In this document: positions 42,636 through 53,862 of the stretch, piece after piece
Layout: the number at the start of each line of letters is the position of its first letter
How positions within the stretch are numbered: position 1 is the first letter of the stretch
Assembly: GCA_007115705.1 (NCBI GenBank)
Contig: QXEO01000406.1
Span: 5,105,448 to 5,169,447 of the forward strand
From: Dactylis glomerata
Lineage: Eukaryota > Streptophyta > Magnoliopsida > Poales > Poaceae
Direction of reading: 5' to 3'
DNA length: 64,000 nt
The notes under the pieces: generated by a model
What the model was told of the DNA's origin: nothing
The model's database searches: none
Seen by the model: the letters and a program-made list of their open reading frames with translations, nothing else
Program-made: the position numbers and the translations under genes

Positions 42636-43608
42636 ACTCCTCCCCACCTTTTCCTTTCTCAAACCATGGCTAACCGATTCCATTGGGTGCCAACCAACTT
42701 TCACATACCATGGAGGAGTTCTTTTCTTTTTCTTTTCTTTTTGAGATTATAATGGTCTGACCAGCTCCCTTGCAAAATTAATGACGAGCAGATGAAGCTG
42801 CCTAGTCGAGAGGTACTTAACTTAGTATGGAAGATAACAAACCCATCTACTACGTCCTCATGAGCTAAAAACAATGGCACAAAATGAGAAGTGTTTGAAG
42901 GTTTTTGAAAGGTAGCACATGAAAATTTACTTGGAATGGCTTGAAATACCATGCATAGGAATTTATAGTGGACTCTTTGGAAGTGACTTGGCTTTTGGGA
43001 TTTGGATGCACGAGAAGTATTCCCTCTCAGTACAGGTTTTTGGCTAGCAAGGCTAGGTAGCAAGCATAAGAGTTGTATGAAACAAACAAACATACATATA
43101 ATAGGAACGATCATGCAAACTTCCTTGAAGGTACAACGATTTTGACTTTGAGAATAACAATGCTTATAAGCCAAACATGAAGGGTAAACTGAAGTGATGT
43201 AACTACAAGCACTTCTTTATTCTTTTCTACTCAAACCTCAAGGTAATGTTCCTACTGACCAAGCTAGGTTTGCCAAAACCAACTAAATTTACTCATGCTC
43301 CCAAAGTGATACCAATACTAATCAACAAGACTAATCATATAAGAGAGATTGCAAACTAAAATAAAGAGTGCGGAAGGTAAATGATAGAACTTCTCATTAA
43401 TATTTCATTACCGCAACTCACACCAAGGGATACATAGATAACCAACCAAAGAGGATACTTCCAAACTGCAAACTATTCTATAAGATAACTTCTCTATTCA
43501 TGATATGACTCTACTTGAAAAGTAAATGAGTAAAAGGTAATGATGTGATACCGCGGCACTCCACCAAGCTTGGAACAAGCCAAGGGAATGCATATGCCGA
43601 TGATGAAT
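42636..43608 (-). other. Element F 3' region, right piece
   Basis: Non-coding sequence between E and the small accessory frame of F. The open frame at 42701-43174 (minus) is hydrophobic and Cys-rich with no recognisable domain; I treat it as chance. Nothing else seen. Confidence 0.5.
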
Positions 43609-44137
43609 TACTCCTTTGGCGGTGGCGGTGAGTCCTTAATGAGCTTCTCAATCAAATCTTTCAAGTCATCGATCTTGTGACTGAGGTTACGAATCATCTC
43701 TGAATTATGCTCAATACGGTTCATGAACCTGTCAGCCAGAGAATCCTAGCTCTTGGAGTTATTTCCCCAACCTTCTTCACTCTTAGAACTTCCTTTCCCT
43801 GCACTGTTAGAACGATCTATATCCCAACTGGAGGGCAATCGTGATCGAGGCACCTTTTGAAACTGATGTTCATGAATTAGAGTATGTAATGGGTTGTTGC
43901 CTGACGAAGATGTCCGTGGAGCTACAATGTGACGTGGCACACCCCCTCCAGTTCTTATACGTGCACTCTTCTTGAACTTGTCATGACTTGTCATGACCCC
44001 AATGCTTGCGATCATGGTGCTCGTGCGTGAACCTTGATCTTCCTCCTCGGTCTCACTTTCAACTTCTTCCTTGGCTGAAGGTCTCGGCGGTTATCTTCCA
44101 GAGGTGCCTTCTCCTTGTCGTCGTTTGAGGAAGCCAT
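43609..44137 (-). pseudogene. Small accessory frame downstream of pol in F
   Basis: ATG 44137 starts MASSNDDKEKAPLEDNRRD, a short charged protein. A one-base loss near 44070 shifts the frame to one reading VMTSHDKFKKSARIRTGGGV and GNNPLHTLIHEHQF. A TAG at about 43748 is followed by an in-frame coiled-coil-like tail (MNRIEHNSEMIRNLSHKIDD) ending in a Pro-rich PPPPKE and TAA at about 43609. Total about 175 codons if continuous. It occupies the position after integrase where Athila elements may carry an extra frame, but it shows no signal peptide or membrane segment, so it does not look like an envelope. Function unknown. Confidence 0.5.
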
Positions 44138-44475
44138 GGTGCCCTCAAAACTAAGATCAACTCCTGACAGAAACAGCTCGAAACAAAACACGACGAGAAA
44201 ACGATATACAGACCTCGGGTACTTCGGGGGGTTATATAGGCGAAAATTATACATTGAGGGGAAATCACAGGAGGAAACCGGGACGGAAACGAGTTCCGGG
44301 GTGTTCTCACACTAGGGCGGCGCGGCCAAGGGTGGACCCATGCCCCCTGTGTGTGAGGAGCACCCGGACTCCTTTTCCTGCCCGTTTTCGTCTCACGATT
44401 TTTTATATTTAGTAAAAACAGCAAAAATATTAAAGGAAGAGCTTTCCACAAAACTTCTCTGACTAGAACTGTTAC
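44138..44475 (-). other. Spacer between integrase end and accessory frame of F
   Basis: About 340 bases, G/C-richer in the middle (44300-44400). Contains overlapping short frames on the minus strand with no recognisable content. Confidence 0.45.
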
Positions 44476-47400
44476 CTATTCAAAAACGAACTCCACAAGT
44501 ACCTGCAGTTTGTCTTGGATAAATTCCTCTGGAGAAACTGTTTCAATTACATCAACATCTTCATTATAAGAATCTCCAGTAATATAGTGTTTGAGTCTTT
44601 GCCCATTTACCACTTGTGTAGTGTCATCTTTCAATGAAGCAATCTTAATAGCACCTGAGTGGTATACTTCCACAATAACATATGGTCCTTCCCATTTTGA
44701 TAGTAATTTGCCTGCAAAAAATCTGAGACGAGACCTATACAATAGAACTTTCTCACCAACATGAAACTCTCTCTTAAGAATTCTCTTATCATGCCATTGC
44801 TTGACTTTCTCTTTGAAAAGTCTAGCATTCTCATATGCTTCGTTTCTCCACTCATCTAGAGAACTCAAATCTAACAACCTTTTCTTACCGGCTAGTTTAA
44901 ATCTCTATTAAGCTCTTTCACTGCCCAAAAAGCTTTGTGTTCTAATTCTAAAGGCAAGTGACACGCTTTTTCGTAAACCATCTTATAAGGAGACATTCCC
45001 ATGGGGTTCTTATAAGCAGTTCAATAAGCCCATAAAGCATCGTTTAACTTACTAGCCCAGTTTTTTCTAGATCTATTAACAGTCTTCTGCAAAATAGACT
45101 TGATCTCTCTATTTGAAAGCTCTACCTGCCCACTAGTTTGGGGATGATAAGCAGAAGCAATTCTATGATTAACATCATATTTAGCCAGAGTTTTTCTAAA
45201 ACTACCATGAATAAAATGAGAACCTCCATCAGTCATAAGATATCTAGGCACACCAAACCTAGGAAAAATAACATCTTTAAGCATTTTTAACGAGGTCTCA
45301 CCATCGGCACTCTTTGTAAGTATGGCTTCTACCCATTTAGTAACATAATCAACAGCAACAAGTATGTGGGTATAGCCTTTTGAAGGAGGAAAAGGACCCA
45401 TAAAGTCAAATCCCCAATAATCAAATGGTTCAATAACAAGAGTGTAATTCATAGGCATTTCATTGCATCTAGAAATATTACCAACTCTTTGACATTCATC
45501 ACAAGATAAAACATACCTTCTAGTATCTTTAAAGAGGGTTGGCCAATAAAAACCTGATTGTAGAACCTTTTGTGCGGTTCTATCTCCAGCATGATGTCCT
45601 CCATAAGCGCTGCCATGGCATTTTCTTAATATCTCTTGTTGCTCATATTCCGGTACGCACCTTCGCATAATACCATCAACCCCTTCTTTATATAAGTGTG
45701 GGTCATCCCAAAAGTAATGCCTCAAATCATAGAAGAATTTTCTTCTTTGCTGAGCTGTAAAAGTTGGAGGCAAATACTTGGAAACAATAAAGTTAGCATA
45801 ATCAGCATACCAAGGAAGGTCTCGCGAAGTTACATTTATAGCAGCTAACTGTTCATTTGGAAAACTATCATTAACAGGAATAGGATCAAAAGAAATGTTT
45901 TCCAATCTAGACAAGTTGTCAGCCACAGGATTTTCAGCACCTTTCCTATCTACGATATGCAAATCAAATTCTTGTAAAAGCAACACCCATCTAATAAGCC
46001 TAGGCTTAGCATCTTTCTTAGTCATAAGATATCTAATAGCAGCATGATCAGTATGAATAGTAACTTTAGAATCAATAATATAAGATCTAAACTTATCACA
46101 TGTAAAAACAATAGCAAGAAACTCTTTCTCAGTGGTAGCATAATTTTTTTGAGCAGCATCAAGAGTCTTACTAGCATAATGAATAATATTCAACTTATTA
46201 TCTACGCACTGTCCAAGTACAGCACCAACAGCAAAATCACTAGCATCACACATAATTTTAAAAGGTAAATTCCAATCAGGTGGTTGAACAATAGGAGCAG
46301 TAGTTAAAGACTTCTTAAGAGTTTCAAAAGCTTCCTTATAATCATCATCAAAGACAAATGGTACATCTTTTTGAAGAAGATTAGTAAGAGGCTTTGAAAT
46401 CTTAGAGAAATCTTTAATAAACCTCCTATAGAAACCAGCATGACTGAGAACCATACGAATACCTTTAACATCTCTGGCACAGGGCATTTTCTAAATTGCT
46501 TCCACTTTTGCTCTGTCAACTTCAATACCTCTTTCAGAAATTTTATGTCCAAGGACAATTCCTTCATTCACCATAAAGTGGCATTTCTCCCAATTAAGAA
46601 CAAGGTTAGTTTCTTTGCACCTCTGTAAAACTTTATCAAGGTTGTGCAAACAGTTATCAAAAGAAGTTCCATAGACGGAGAAATCGTCCATGAAGACCTC
46701 CACAATTTCCTTAAAAAAAACCATGAAAAATAACAGACATGCATCTCTGAAAAGTAGTAGGAGCATTGCATCAACCAAACGGCATACATCTATAAGCATA
46801 AGTTCCATAAGGACAAGTAAAAGTGGTTTTCTCTTGATCTTCCTTTTTAACAGCAATTTGAGAAAAACCAGAATAACCATCAAGGAAAAAAAATGAGTCT
46901 TCTTAGATAACCTCTCTAACATCTGATCTATAAACGGTAAAGGATAATGATCTTTCTTAGTAACTTTGTTTACCTTCCTATAATCATTGCACATCCTATA
47001 AACCCACTACTACCCTTTGAGGAATAAGCTCGTTATTCTCATTAGGCACAACAGTCATACCTCCTTTCTTAGGAACACAATGAACAGGACTAACCCATCT
47101 ACTATCAGCAATAGGATAAATAATACCAGCATCAAGGAGCTTTAATACCTCATTTCTTACCACATCCTTCATCTTGGTAATTAAGCGGCGTTGATGCTCC
47201 ACAACTGGCTTCGCGTCTTTCTCCATATTAATGGCATGCTGACATAAAGTGGGGCAAATTCCTTTTAAATCATCAAGAGTGTATCCCATAGCTCCTTGAT
47301 GTTTCCTCAATATCTCCAATAATCTTTCTTCTTCCTTTCCTGAAAGTTTAGAACTAATAATAATAGGATATATTTTCTTATCATCTATATAGGCATATTT

Positions 47401-49200
47401 AAGATTATCAGGCAAAGGTTTTAATTCAAAAATAGGATCTTCCTTAGGCGGCAAAGTGGTACCAAGATCCTCCACAGGTAAATTGTGCTTGATTAATGGT
47501 TGTTGATGAAGGAAAATGTCGTCAATCTCTTCTCTTTCCTTACTGAAAACATCACTTTCATGATCTTCCATGAATTGCTGCAAAGCATTATTAGGAGCAA
47601 GAGCAATAGAAGCAAGCTGTTCAACTCGAAAATTTTCATTAGGCGTTTCATTTACATAAGAAGTCTTAGCAAACTTAGAAAAATTAAACTCATAAGACTC
47701 TCCATTAAACTTAGTGAAAATTTTCTCCTTCTTACAGTCTATCACGGCGCCACAGGTGTTCAAAAAGGGTCTACCAAAAATAATGGGACAAGTTTTACTA
47801 GCCTCCTTACCAAGTACTAGGAAATCAGTGGGGTATTTAGTCTTAACGCAAAGAACTTCCACATCTCGAACAATACCAAGAGGCCAAACAGTCTCTCTGT
47901 TAGCAAGCTAAACAACCACATCAATATCTTCAAGTTTACAAGCACCAATCTCGTGCATAACTTCTTTGTAAAGCTCTAAAGGAATAGCACTCGCACTAGC
48001 ACCAATATCACATAAATCATAATAGCAATGATCTCCAATCCTGACAGAAATAACAGGAACACTTGTTTTCCTATGCTTTTTAGGATGTGAGAGAATGTTA
48101 GAAGCATCTTCACAAAAGAGAATATATTCATCCCCTACATCTTTAGTAACAAGATCCTTCAATATAGCTACAGGAGACTTAATAGTAATTTGCTCATCAG
48201 GTTCTACAGCTTTCTTAGTACTTTTATTAGACACACTTACCAAACTAGAATACTTCTTTATCTTAGCAGGGAAAGGTGTCTTCTCAAAATAAGGTTTAGG
48301 AACAATGCTATCAATAGTACAAACTTCAGTAGCTGCAGCAGGAATATGACTAATGGAATCTTTATAAGGCGCATGATATTTGTTCCAATCTTTCTTTGGA
48401 ATATCGAGATAAGAGGCAAAAGCCTTAAGACAATTAGCAAGTATTTGAGAATCAAGACCATAAGCAATGCTAACACTATGAAAGTCATCGGTTCCCATAA
48501 AAGTTTTAATACATTCATAATCATAGGTTATACCTATCTTCCTACCTTTGTCATTTTCCCATCCTTCAGCATTCTCTTGTATACGGTCAAGAAGTTTCCA
48601 CTTAGCGTCTTCTTTCATATGAGTAAATGATCCAAAGCAAGAAGCATCCAAATAATCCTTATCAGGAGGAGTAAGCCGCGCATAAAAATTATCAATAACA
48701 ATATTATTGGGGAGCTCATGAATGGGGCATTTGAGCATTAGTAACTTCAATCTCCCCCATGCTTGGGCAATACTTTCTCCATCATGAGGCCAAAAATTAT
48801 ATATCCGATTATGGTCTTTATGAATTTCACTTCGAGGATAAAACTTGGAATAAAAGAGAGGTACAATGTCCTCCCATGCCATAGATAGACCATCTTGGAG
48901 TAGTCGATACCACTCCACAGCTCTGCCTTTCAATGATAAAGAGAATAATTTCTTCTTGACCTAGCTTGGCGAAATACCTGCACACCTGAACAACTCGCAA
49001 AATTCATGTATAAATAGTAAATGATCACCTGGATGGACAGTTCCATCCCCTGAATAGCAGTTATCCATAACACGCCCAACAATTTTCATAGGTATTTTAA
49101 AAGGATCAACTTCAGCAGGTGGTGGCGGTGGTGGTTCATCCACATGTGCAGCAGTGGTAGAAGTGTTCCCAAATAGGAAACCAAATGGAGAATTCTCCAT
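44476..49200 (-). pseudogene. Element F Athila gag-pol, multiply disrupted
   Basis: Gag starts at ATG 49200 (MENSPFGFLFG). Order on the minus strand: gag (to about 48200; GRAVEWYRLLQ, YNFWPHDGESIAQAW), protease (CDIGASASAIPLELY, about 48000), RT (about 47190-46490, with FMDDFSVYG near 46690), RNase H (about 46270-45930), integrase zinc finger (H, H, C, C at about 45610-45485), integrase core (DFMGPF; MTDGGSHF; QVELSNRE) and C-terminal domain (WEGPYVIVEVY) ending at 44476. Stops: TAG 48961-48963, TAG 47908-47910, a stop near 46489 and TGA at 45021. Frameshifts lie around 46995, 46750-46900 and 44900. All catalytic motifs are still legible, but the copy cannot make a full protein. Confidence 0.88.
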
Positions 49201-49292
49201 AGCAGAATAAAATAAAAATAAAAGACAAAATAAAAACAATACTCACAGCGACGGTTACCTTTACCAAATCCACTCTTCAATAGCGCTACACT

Positions 49293-49310
49293 CCCTGGCA
49301 ACGGCGCCAG
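49293..49310 (-). other. Primer binding site of element F
   Basis: The minus strand reads TGGCGCCGTTGCCAGGGA, the tRNA-Asp type with one base different from Athila-1. Confidence 0.8.
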
Positions 49311-49320
49311 AAAATAGTAT

Positions 49321-50830
49321 TGATGACCCACAAGTATAGGGGGTGTATCGTAGTACTTTCAATAAATAAGCGTGTCGAACCCAACGAGGAGCAAAAGGTG
49401 TTGATTAGTGGTTTTGATCAGGGTTTCACTGTAAATACTAGCAAACAGGTTTTCAGGGGTATTTGGTAATACAAATAAATAAAGTGCGAGTAAGTAAAAG
49501 ATAGTAGTAACAATTGCAGCAAGTGGCCCAATCCTTTCTTTAGCAAAGGACAAGCCGGTTGTGTAAATTATAATAACCAAACGTTCTCGAGGACACACGG
49601 GAGATTCCGTCAAGAGCTTTCGCTTCATACCGCTAAATAGTCTTTATTGGTTTGATAAGTGTTATGGGGGTAAACCTGTGCTAGCGCACTACCCTTACTA
49701 GGATAAATACACACTTGTGATTATACCCCTTGCAAGCATCCGCAAATACAAGAAAGTAATTAAGATAAATCTAACCACAGCCTTAAACTCTAAGATCCTA
49801 CGCTCCCTGGTGCAATGGTTTCCCAACGGAGGTTTAGGTTTCTGTCACTCCAGCAACCCCACAATTGGTAGCCAAATATGCAATGCATCTCACTAGGCCC
49901 ATAAATGGTGAAGTATCATGTAGTCGATGTTCACATGACACCACTAGTGAAATAGCACCACAACAATATCAAACTAGTAAATATTTCTCAACAATAATTC
50001 ACTACTAACATCTTAACTTCTCCCATGTCCTGAAGAACTAAACGAACTACCCACAATACATCATATGGATCATGATCAGAGGTGAAATAATGGTAAATAA
50101 CAATCTGAACATAAACCTTAATTCAACAGTTCCACTCAATAGCATCAACTACAAGAGTAATCAACACCGAGAAAGTTTCCCCTAAGAATATAACAAGATC
50201 CAACTCAAGATGTTACAGCGGGATGGCGTGGTGATGGTGGAGATGAAGGTGCTGGTGATGGAGATGATGATGATGATGATGATCCCGATGAAGTCTGGTG
50301 CGATGGTGATGACGATGGTGACGATCTCCCCTCTCCGGGAAGGAATTTCCCGGCAGATTTCTGCCTGCCGGAGAGCTTTTCTCTCTCTGGTGTTTTCCGC
50401 CCCGCAAAGGCGGCTATGTCTAACTCTGAGCCCCCTAACTTAGGTTTTTGGGGACGATGAAGTATGCGAAGGGGCGAGACCTGGAGTGGGCCAGGGCGCC
50501 CTCACACAGGGCTGGCGCGGCCAGGGGCCAGGCCGCGCCCCCTATGTGTGAGGCTGCCCTCTGGCTCCCCTCGACTCCTCCTTCTGGCTTCCGGAGTCTT
50601 TTGGAAAAATATAATTTCCTGGCATTTTTCTGGAATTTTCCCGATCTTCAAAATATGGTCCCTTGATGGTCCTTTTTCCAGCAGAATCCTGACTCCAGCA
50701 GCAAATCCCCTAATGATCATCAACATGTAAAAATAGAGGAAATAACATAAGTATCATCTCTAAATATGAAATATATCAATGAATAACAGTAAATTATGAT
50801 ACAAAATAGTGATGCAAAATTGACGTATCA
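49321..50830 (-). repeat. 5' LTR of element F (1510 bp)
   Basis: It runs TGATGACCCACAAG to GACGTATCA on the plus strand, about 5% different from 36646-38149 by eye. The GAT-rich block at about 50222-50325 has two more triplets than its partner. Confidence 0.9.
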
Positions 50831-50835
50831 ACAGC

Positions 50836-52464
50836 CAAGATGGAGACGAAGGCGAAGATTCGCTGGAAAGGACCAGTTCAACGACGTCACCTCCTCCTGC
50901 GCTTTTTGAAGACCTTGTCATGGACAAGAAGAGGAAACATTTCAAAGATTTTGCTTCTTCCAGTGCCTCTGCCCCTAAGACTGTGGCCGGGGAATCCTTC
51001 GTGCCAGAGGACGGCGGAGAACTCTTCGACTTCATGGACCCGTGAGTGTTCATCTGTTTGTTTTCATATATTTGGCTTCTTATTATCGACCTTGATAGAT
51101 GACTTTGTATTTTTCTCCTTTTCTCAGTGACGAGGAGAACCCGAAGAGATTTGCTGCTGCTGCTGCCCCTATCGCTGATACTCTTGTCATCAACGAGCCG
51201 CTGCCACAAGAGGTCGATCCAGCAGCGAAACCTCAAAAAGCTTCGAAAAAGCCTATCAAAAAGGTAGTTAGTGTTCGTAGTTCTGGGCGCTTGAAGAAAG
51301 CGTCCGACGCCGGTGGTACCCTTGAGGCCCATCAGTCCACAAGCTCCTTCGACGACGTGCGTAAATATACTTTTATATTTACTTCAACTTTTAGCGTTTT
51401 GATACTCACGTCCTATTTTCTGGACAGAACCTGATGAAGAGATTTGTCAACTTGGGCAATGAATGTGTCGAGTACCTCAAAGTTGCTAAGGCTTCTGAAG
51501 GTAGATCTCATTTTCAATACTTGCTTATCTTTGCATGCCTGACTTTGCTTCTTTGCTTGACTTTTTCTTTCCTCTTTGTTAAACTCAGGTGCTCTAAAGG
51601 CAGCCAATGCTCGCGTTTCGTTGCTGGAGGCTGAACTTGAAGCTTCCAGGACAGCTTTTGATGCCGCCACTGCTGCCAAGGTCAATGCTGAGAAGTCTGC
51701 TAAGTCAGCATTGGCTAAGGCGAAGAAAGCAGAAAAGGACCTGGCTAATGCTAACAAGGAGCACCTCCAGCGGAAATAGGCCATGGCTGAGCGGTTGAAC
51801 CAGATGTCTACTGCTGCTGGAGGTACATACTATAACTTTCTTTCATTTTGTTGGTTTTCTTGCTCTCTTATACTTGCTGATGTATTCCATTTCTGTTGTT
51901 TGCTGTTTCCTTGGCTTTGCAGAATATAGTGAAGTGTCTGTGTCGACTTTGCAACCAGACAACGATCCTCTCTTGGCCGCGGTTAGCTTGCTGGAAGCGA
52001 ACTGGATATATGTCCAGGAAATCTTTGAGTTGGTTAACCACGTACTTATGCGGATTTTTGTCGGGTTATGGCCCAAGCAAAAGGAGAATGTGCCGGACTT
52101 GAAGAATCTTGCCAAAGCCTTCGACACCTCTGATGACCCCATACTTGCTATGAAGGGTCTCTCCTTGAAGCGAGGTGCCGAGGGGGGCATTGCATTTTCA
52201 TATGCGCATGGTGAGGAGGTTAACTGGGAGAAAGTGAGCTCTTCCCCCGGCCATCCCCGTGCAGAACTGAAGGCCTTCTTCGAGAAAGTGAAAAAGTATG
52301 CACCAGGCATCGTGTCAATGATTTCCCCTTTGGCGGCTTCCACGACCGGTACGACGCTGATTTCTTCGACTTCGGCGACAAGTGGGTCTGTGCCTCCTCC
52401 CGACGCTGGTGCTGCTTCTACTATGCCTACTTCTGCTGTGGATCGTGAGGCCGAGGTGGCGTAG
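50836..52464 (+). pseudogene. Element C antisense gene 1, rest of exon 2 to exon 6
   Basis: This continues from 36645. Exons by comparison: 2 (to 51041), 3 (51128-51356, 229 nt), 4 (51428-51500, 73 nt), 5 (51589-51822, 234 nt), 6 (51923-52464, 542 nt), all with GT/AG introns. Exon 2 totals 308 nt when the F insertion is removed, as in A. The intron 2 donor is intact here (GTGAGT). A TAG at 51777-51779 breaks the exon 5 coiled-coil. Exon 6 is open to DREAEVA. Dead because of the exon 1 lesions, this stop and the F insertion, but the intron pattern is the cleanest of the three copies. Confidence 0.78.
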
Positions 52465-52645
52465 ACTTGGCCTCCCTTGTAATTTTTAGTTTTATTCAGA
52501 TGTAGCAAACTCTTTAGTCGCATGTAGCCCGAGAACTTTAGTCAGAGGGCTTATGCTTTTGTAAATATATCCTCTTTTGTGAAATGTCGTGTTCGGTTTA
52601 GCTTCTGAGATGCTCCTCTCTTCTTTTTCTTTTGCCTTCTAGCCT

Positions 52646-53572
52646 ATGCGTGCTGGTAAATTATCTGGTCGCGGTCAAGCTCCATCTTCTGCCGATGCTT
52701 TCGACTCCGGAGCTTCGTCGCCTCCTCATCCTTCTTGCCGATGTACTGAGTATTCTTCAAGGATTGCAGATCTTGAGAGCTGTTTGACTTTGTCAAAATG
52801 CCAAGCGCAGATGGCTATGGATAAAGCCAGCAAATCTTGCGGTTTTATGAAGCAGATATCCATACTCGAAGATAAGGTGTCGAGTCTGACAGCTAAAATT
52901 GTACATTTGGAGGAGTGCGACTCCTTTCTCGTTGGTATTGTCGAGTCTGCTTGTGAGTTGCTGCGATGTAAGTTTTCCTGCCACTTTCCTCTTTTGCTTT
53001 TTTGCTGCAATGCTGCTGGCCCATGATTTTTATTACTGTAGGTACTTGCTTGGACTTCGCTAGTGAAGCTCGCTGTGTTTCTGAACGGATCGCAGCTCTT
53101 GAGAGATCATCAGGTGGAGTCTTTTTGGTCTGATCCCCGGCGCCGTGGTGCTATTGTGCTTCTCCAAGATCGTGCTCAACACATTGGAGAAGCGGTTGAT
53201 GGTTGTCGAAAATCTCTGACTACCATGCATTCCGTCATGCTTCCTCGTAATCCTCTTCCTGGAACTTTTCCGTAGCTGCTTGTTGTTTTTAGGTCTACTC
53301 AGCGCATTCATCGCCTGATAGAACTTAACTTAGTGGCTGGCGCCAATTTTGCACTTGGTTGGACACGCAAGTGGCACCCGAGGCTCAATTTTATTTCCAT
53401 GTCACTAAGCTTGCCTTCGGGAGGAGCTCAGCTGCGAGTTCATATGGATGCTACCCTCCAACCAGCTAGGAGACTTATAGCTAGGTTGCTTCAAGAGGAT
53501 GCCGCGTTTTTCCACGAGCATCATTATTTAGATCATTTGGGCGTAAACGATTCTGATCAGTCATTGATGTAA
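52646..53572 (+). pseudogene. Element C antisense gene 2, frameshifted
   Basis: Exon 1 52646-52967 (322 nt, open), intron with GTAAGT...CTGTAG, exon 2 53042-53572 (531 nt). Exon 2 has lost five bases relative to A and B near 53115-53125, shifting the frame, and carries a TAG at 53273-53275. The end (LGVNDSDQSLM) is intact. Start ATG lies three bases after an acceptor-like CTAG, as in A. Confidence 0.75.
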
Positions 53573-53862
53573 TATTTGTGTGCGTATAATGCGAGAGTTT
53601 GCTGCTTTCTAACTTTTTTGTGTCAGGATTCTTTATCCTCAAAGCATTGCACTTTGTGTGTATGTTGGTGCGCTTACCGCAACTTTTGAAGACACGTAAA
53701 CTCAAATAAGAGGAACTTTTGTCTTTTATTTATGCGTATAATGTAAGATACATGGGATGACCCAAGAGATCCGGCCTATGACCTGTGTTCTAGATCTAGA
53801 GGGCATTGCCCTGGAATGACTCGTGGCTTTTACAGCCTTATTTTCCTACTCTCTTTATTCGC

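Larger units (their letters stand above)
36646..50830 (-). mobile_element. Element F: Athila-clade element hosting E
   Basis: LTRs 36646-38149 and 49321-50830 bound a minus-strand element of about 10.4 kb after removing E. Target duplication ATAGC (36641-36645) and ACAGC (50831-50835) differs by one base; removing F restores exon 2 of the C antisense gene. Primer site of tRNA-Asp type, gag-protease-RT-RNase H-integrase in Athila order, then about 2 kb of 3' sequence with a small accessory frame, purine tract and 3' LTR. LTR divergence by eye is about 5%. The coding region has many stops and frameshifts. Confidence 0.9.

Noticed and set aside
42701..43174. 157-codon minus-strand frame in the 3' region of F
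   Set aside because: Hydrophobic, Cys-rich low-complexity translation of A/T-rich DNA with no domain; kept as non-coding.
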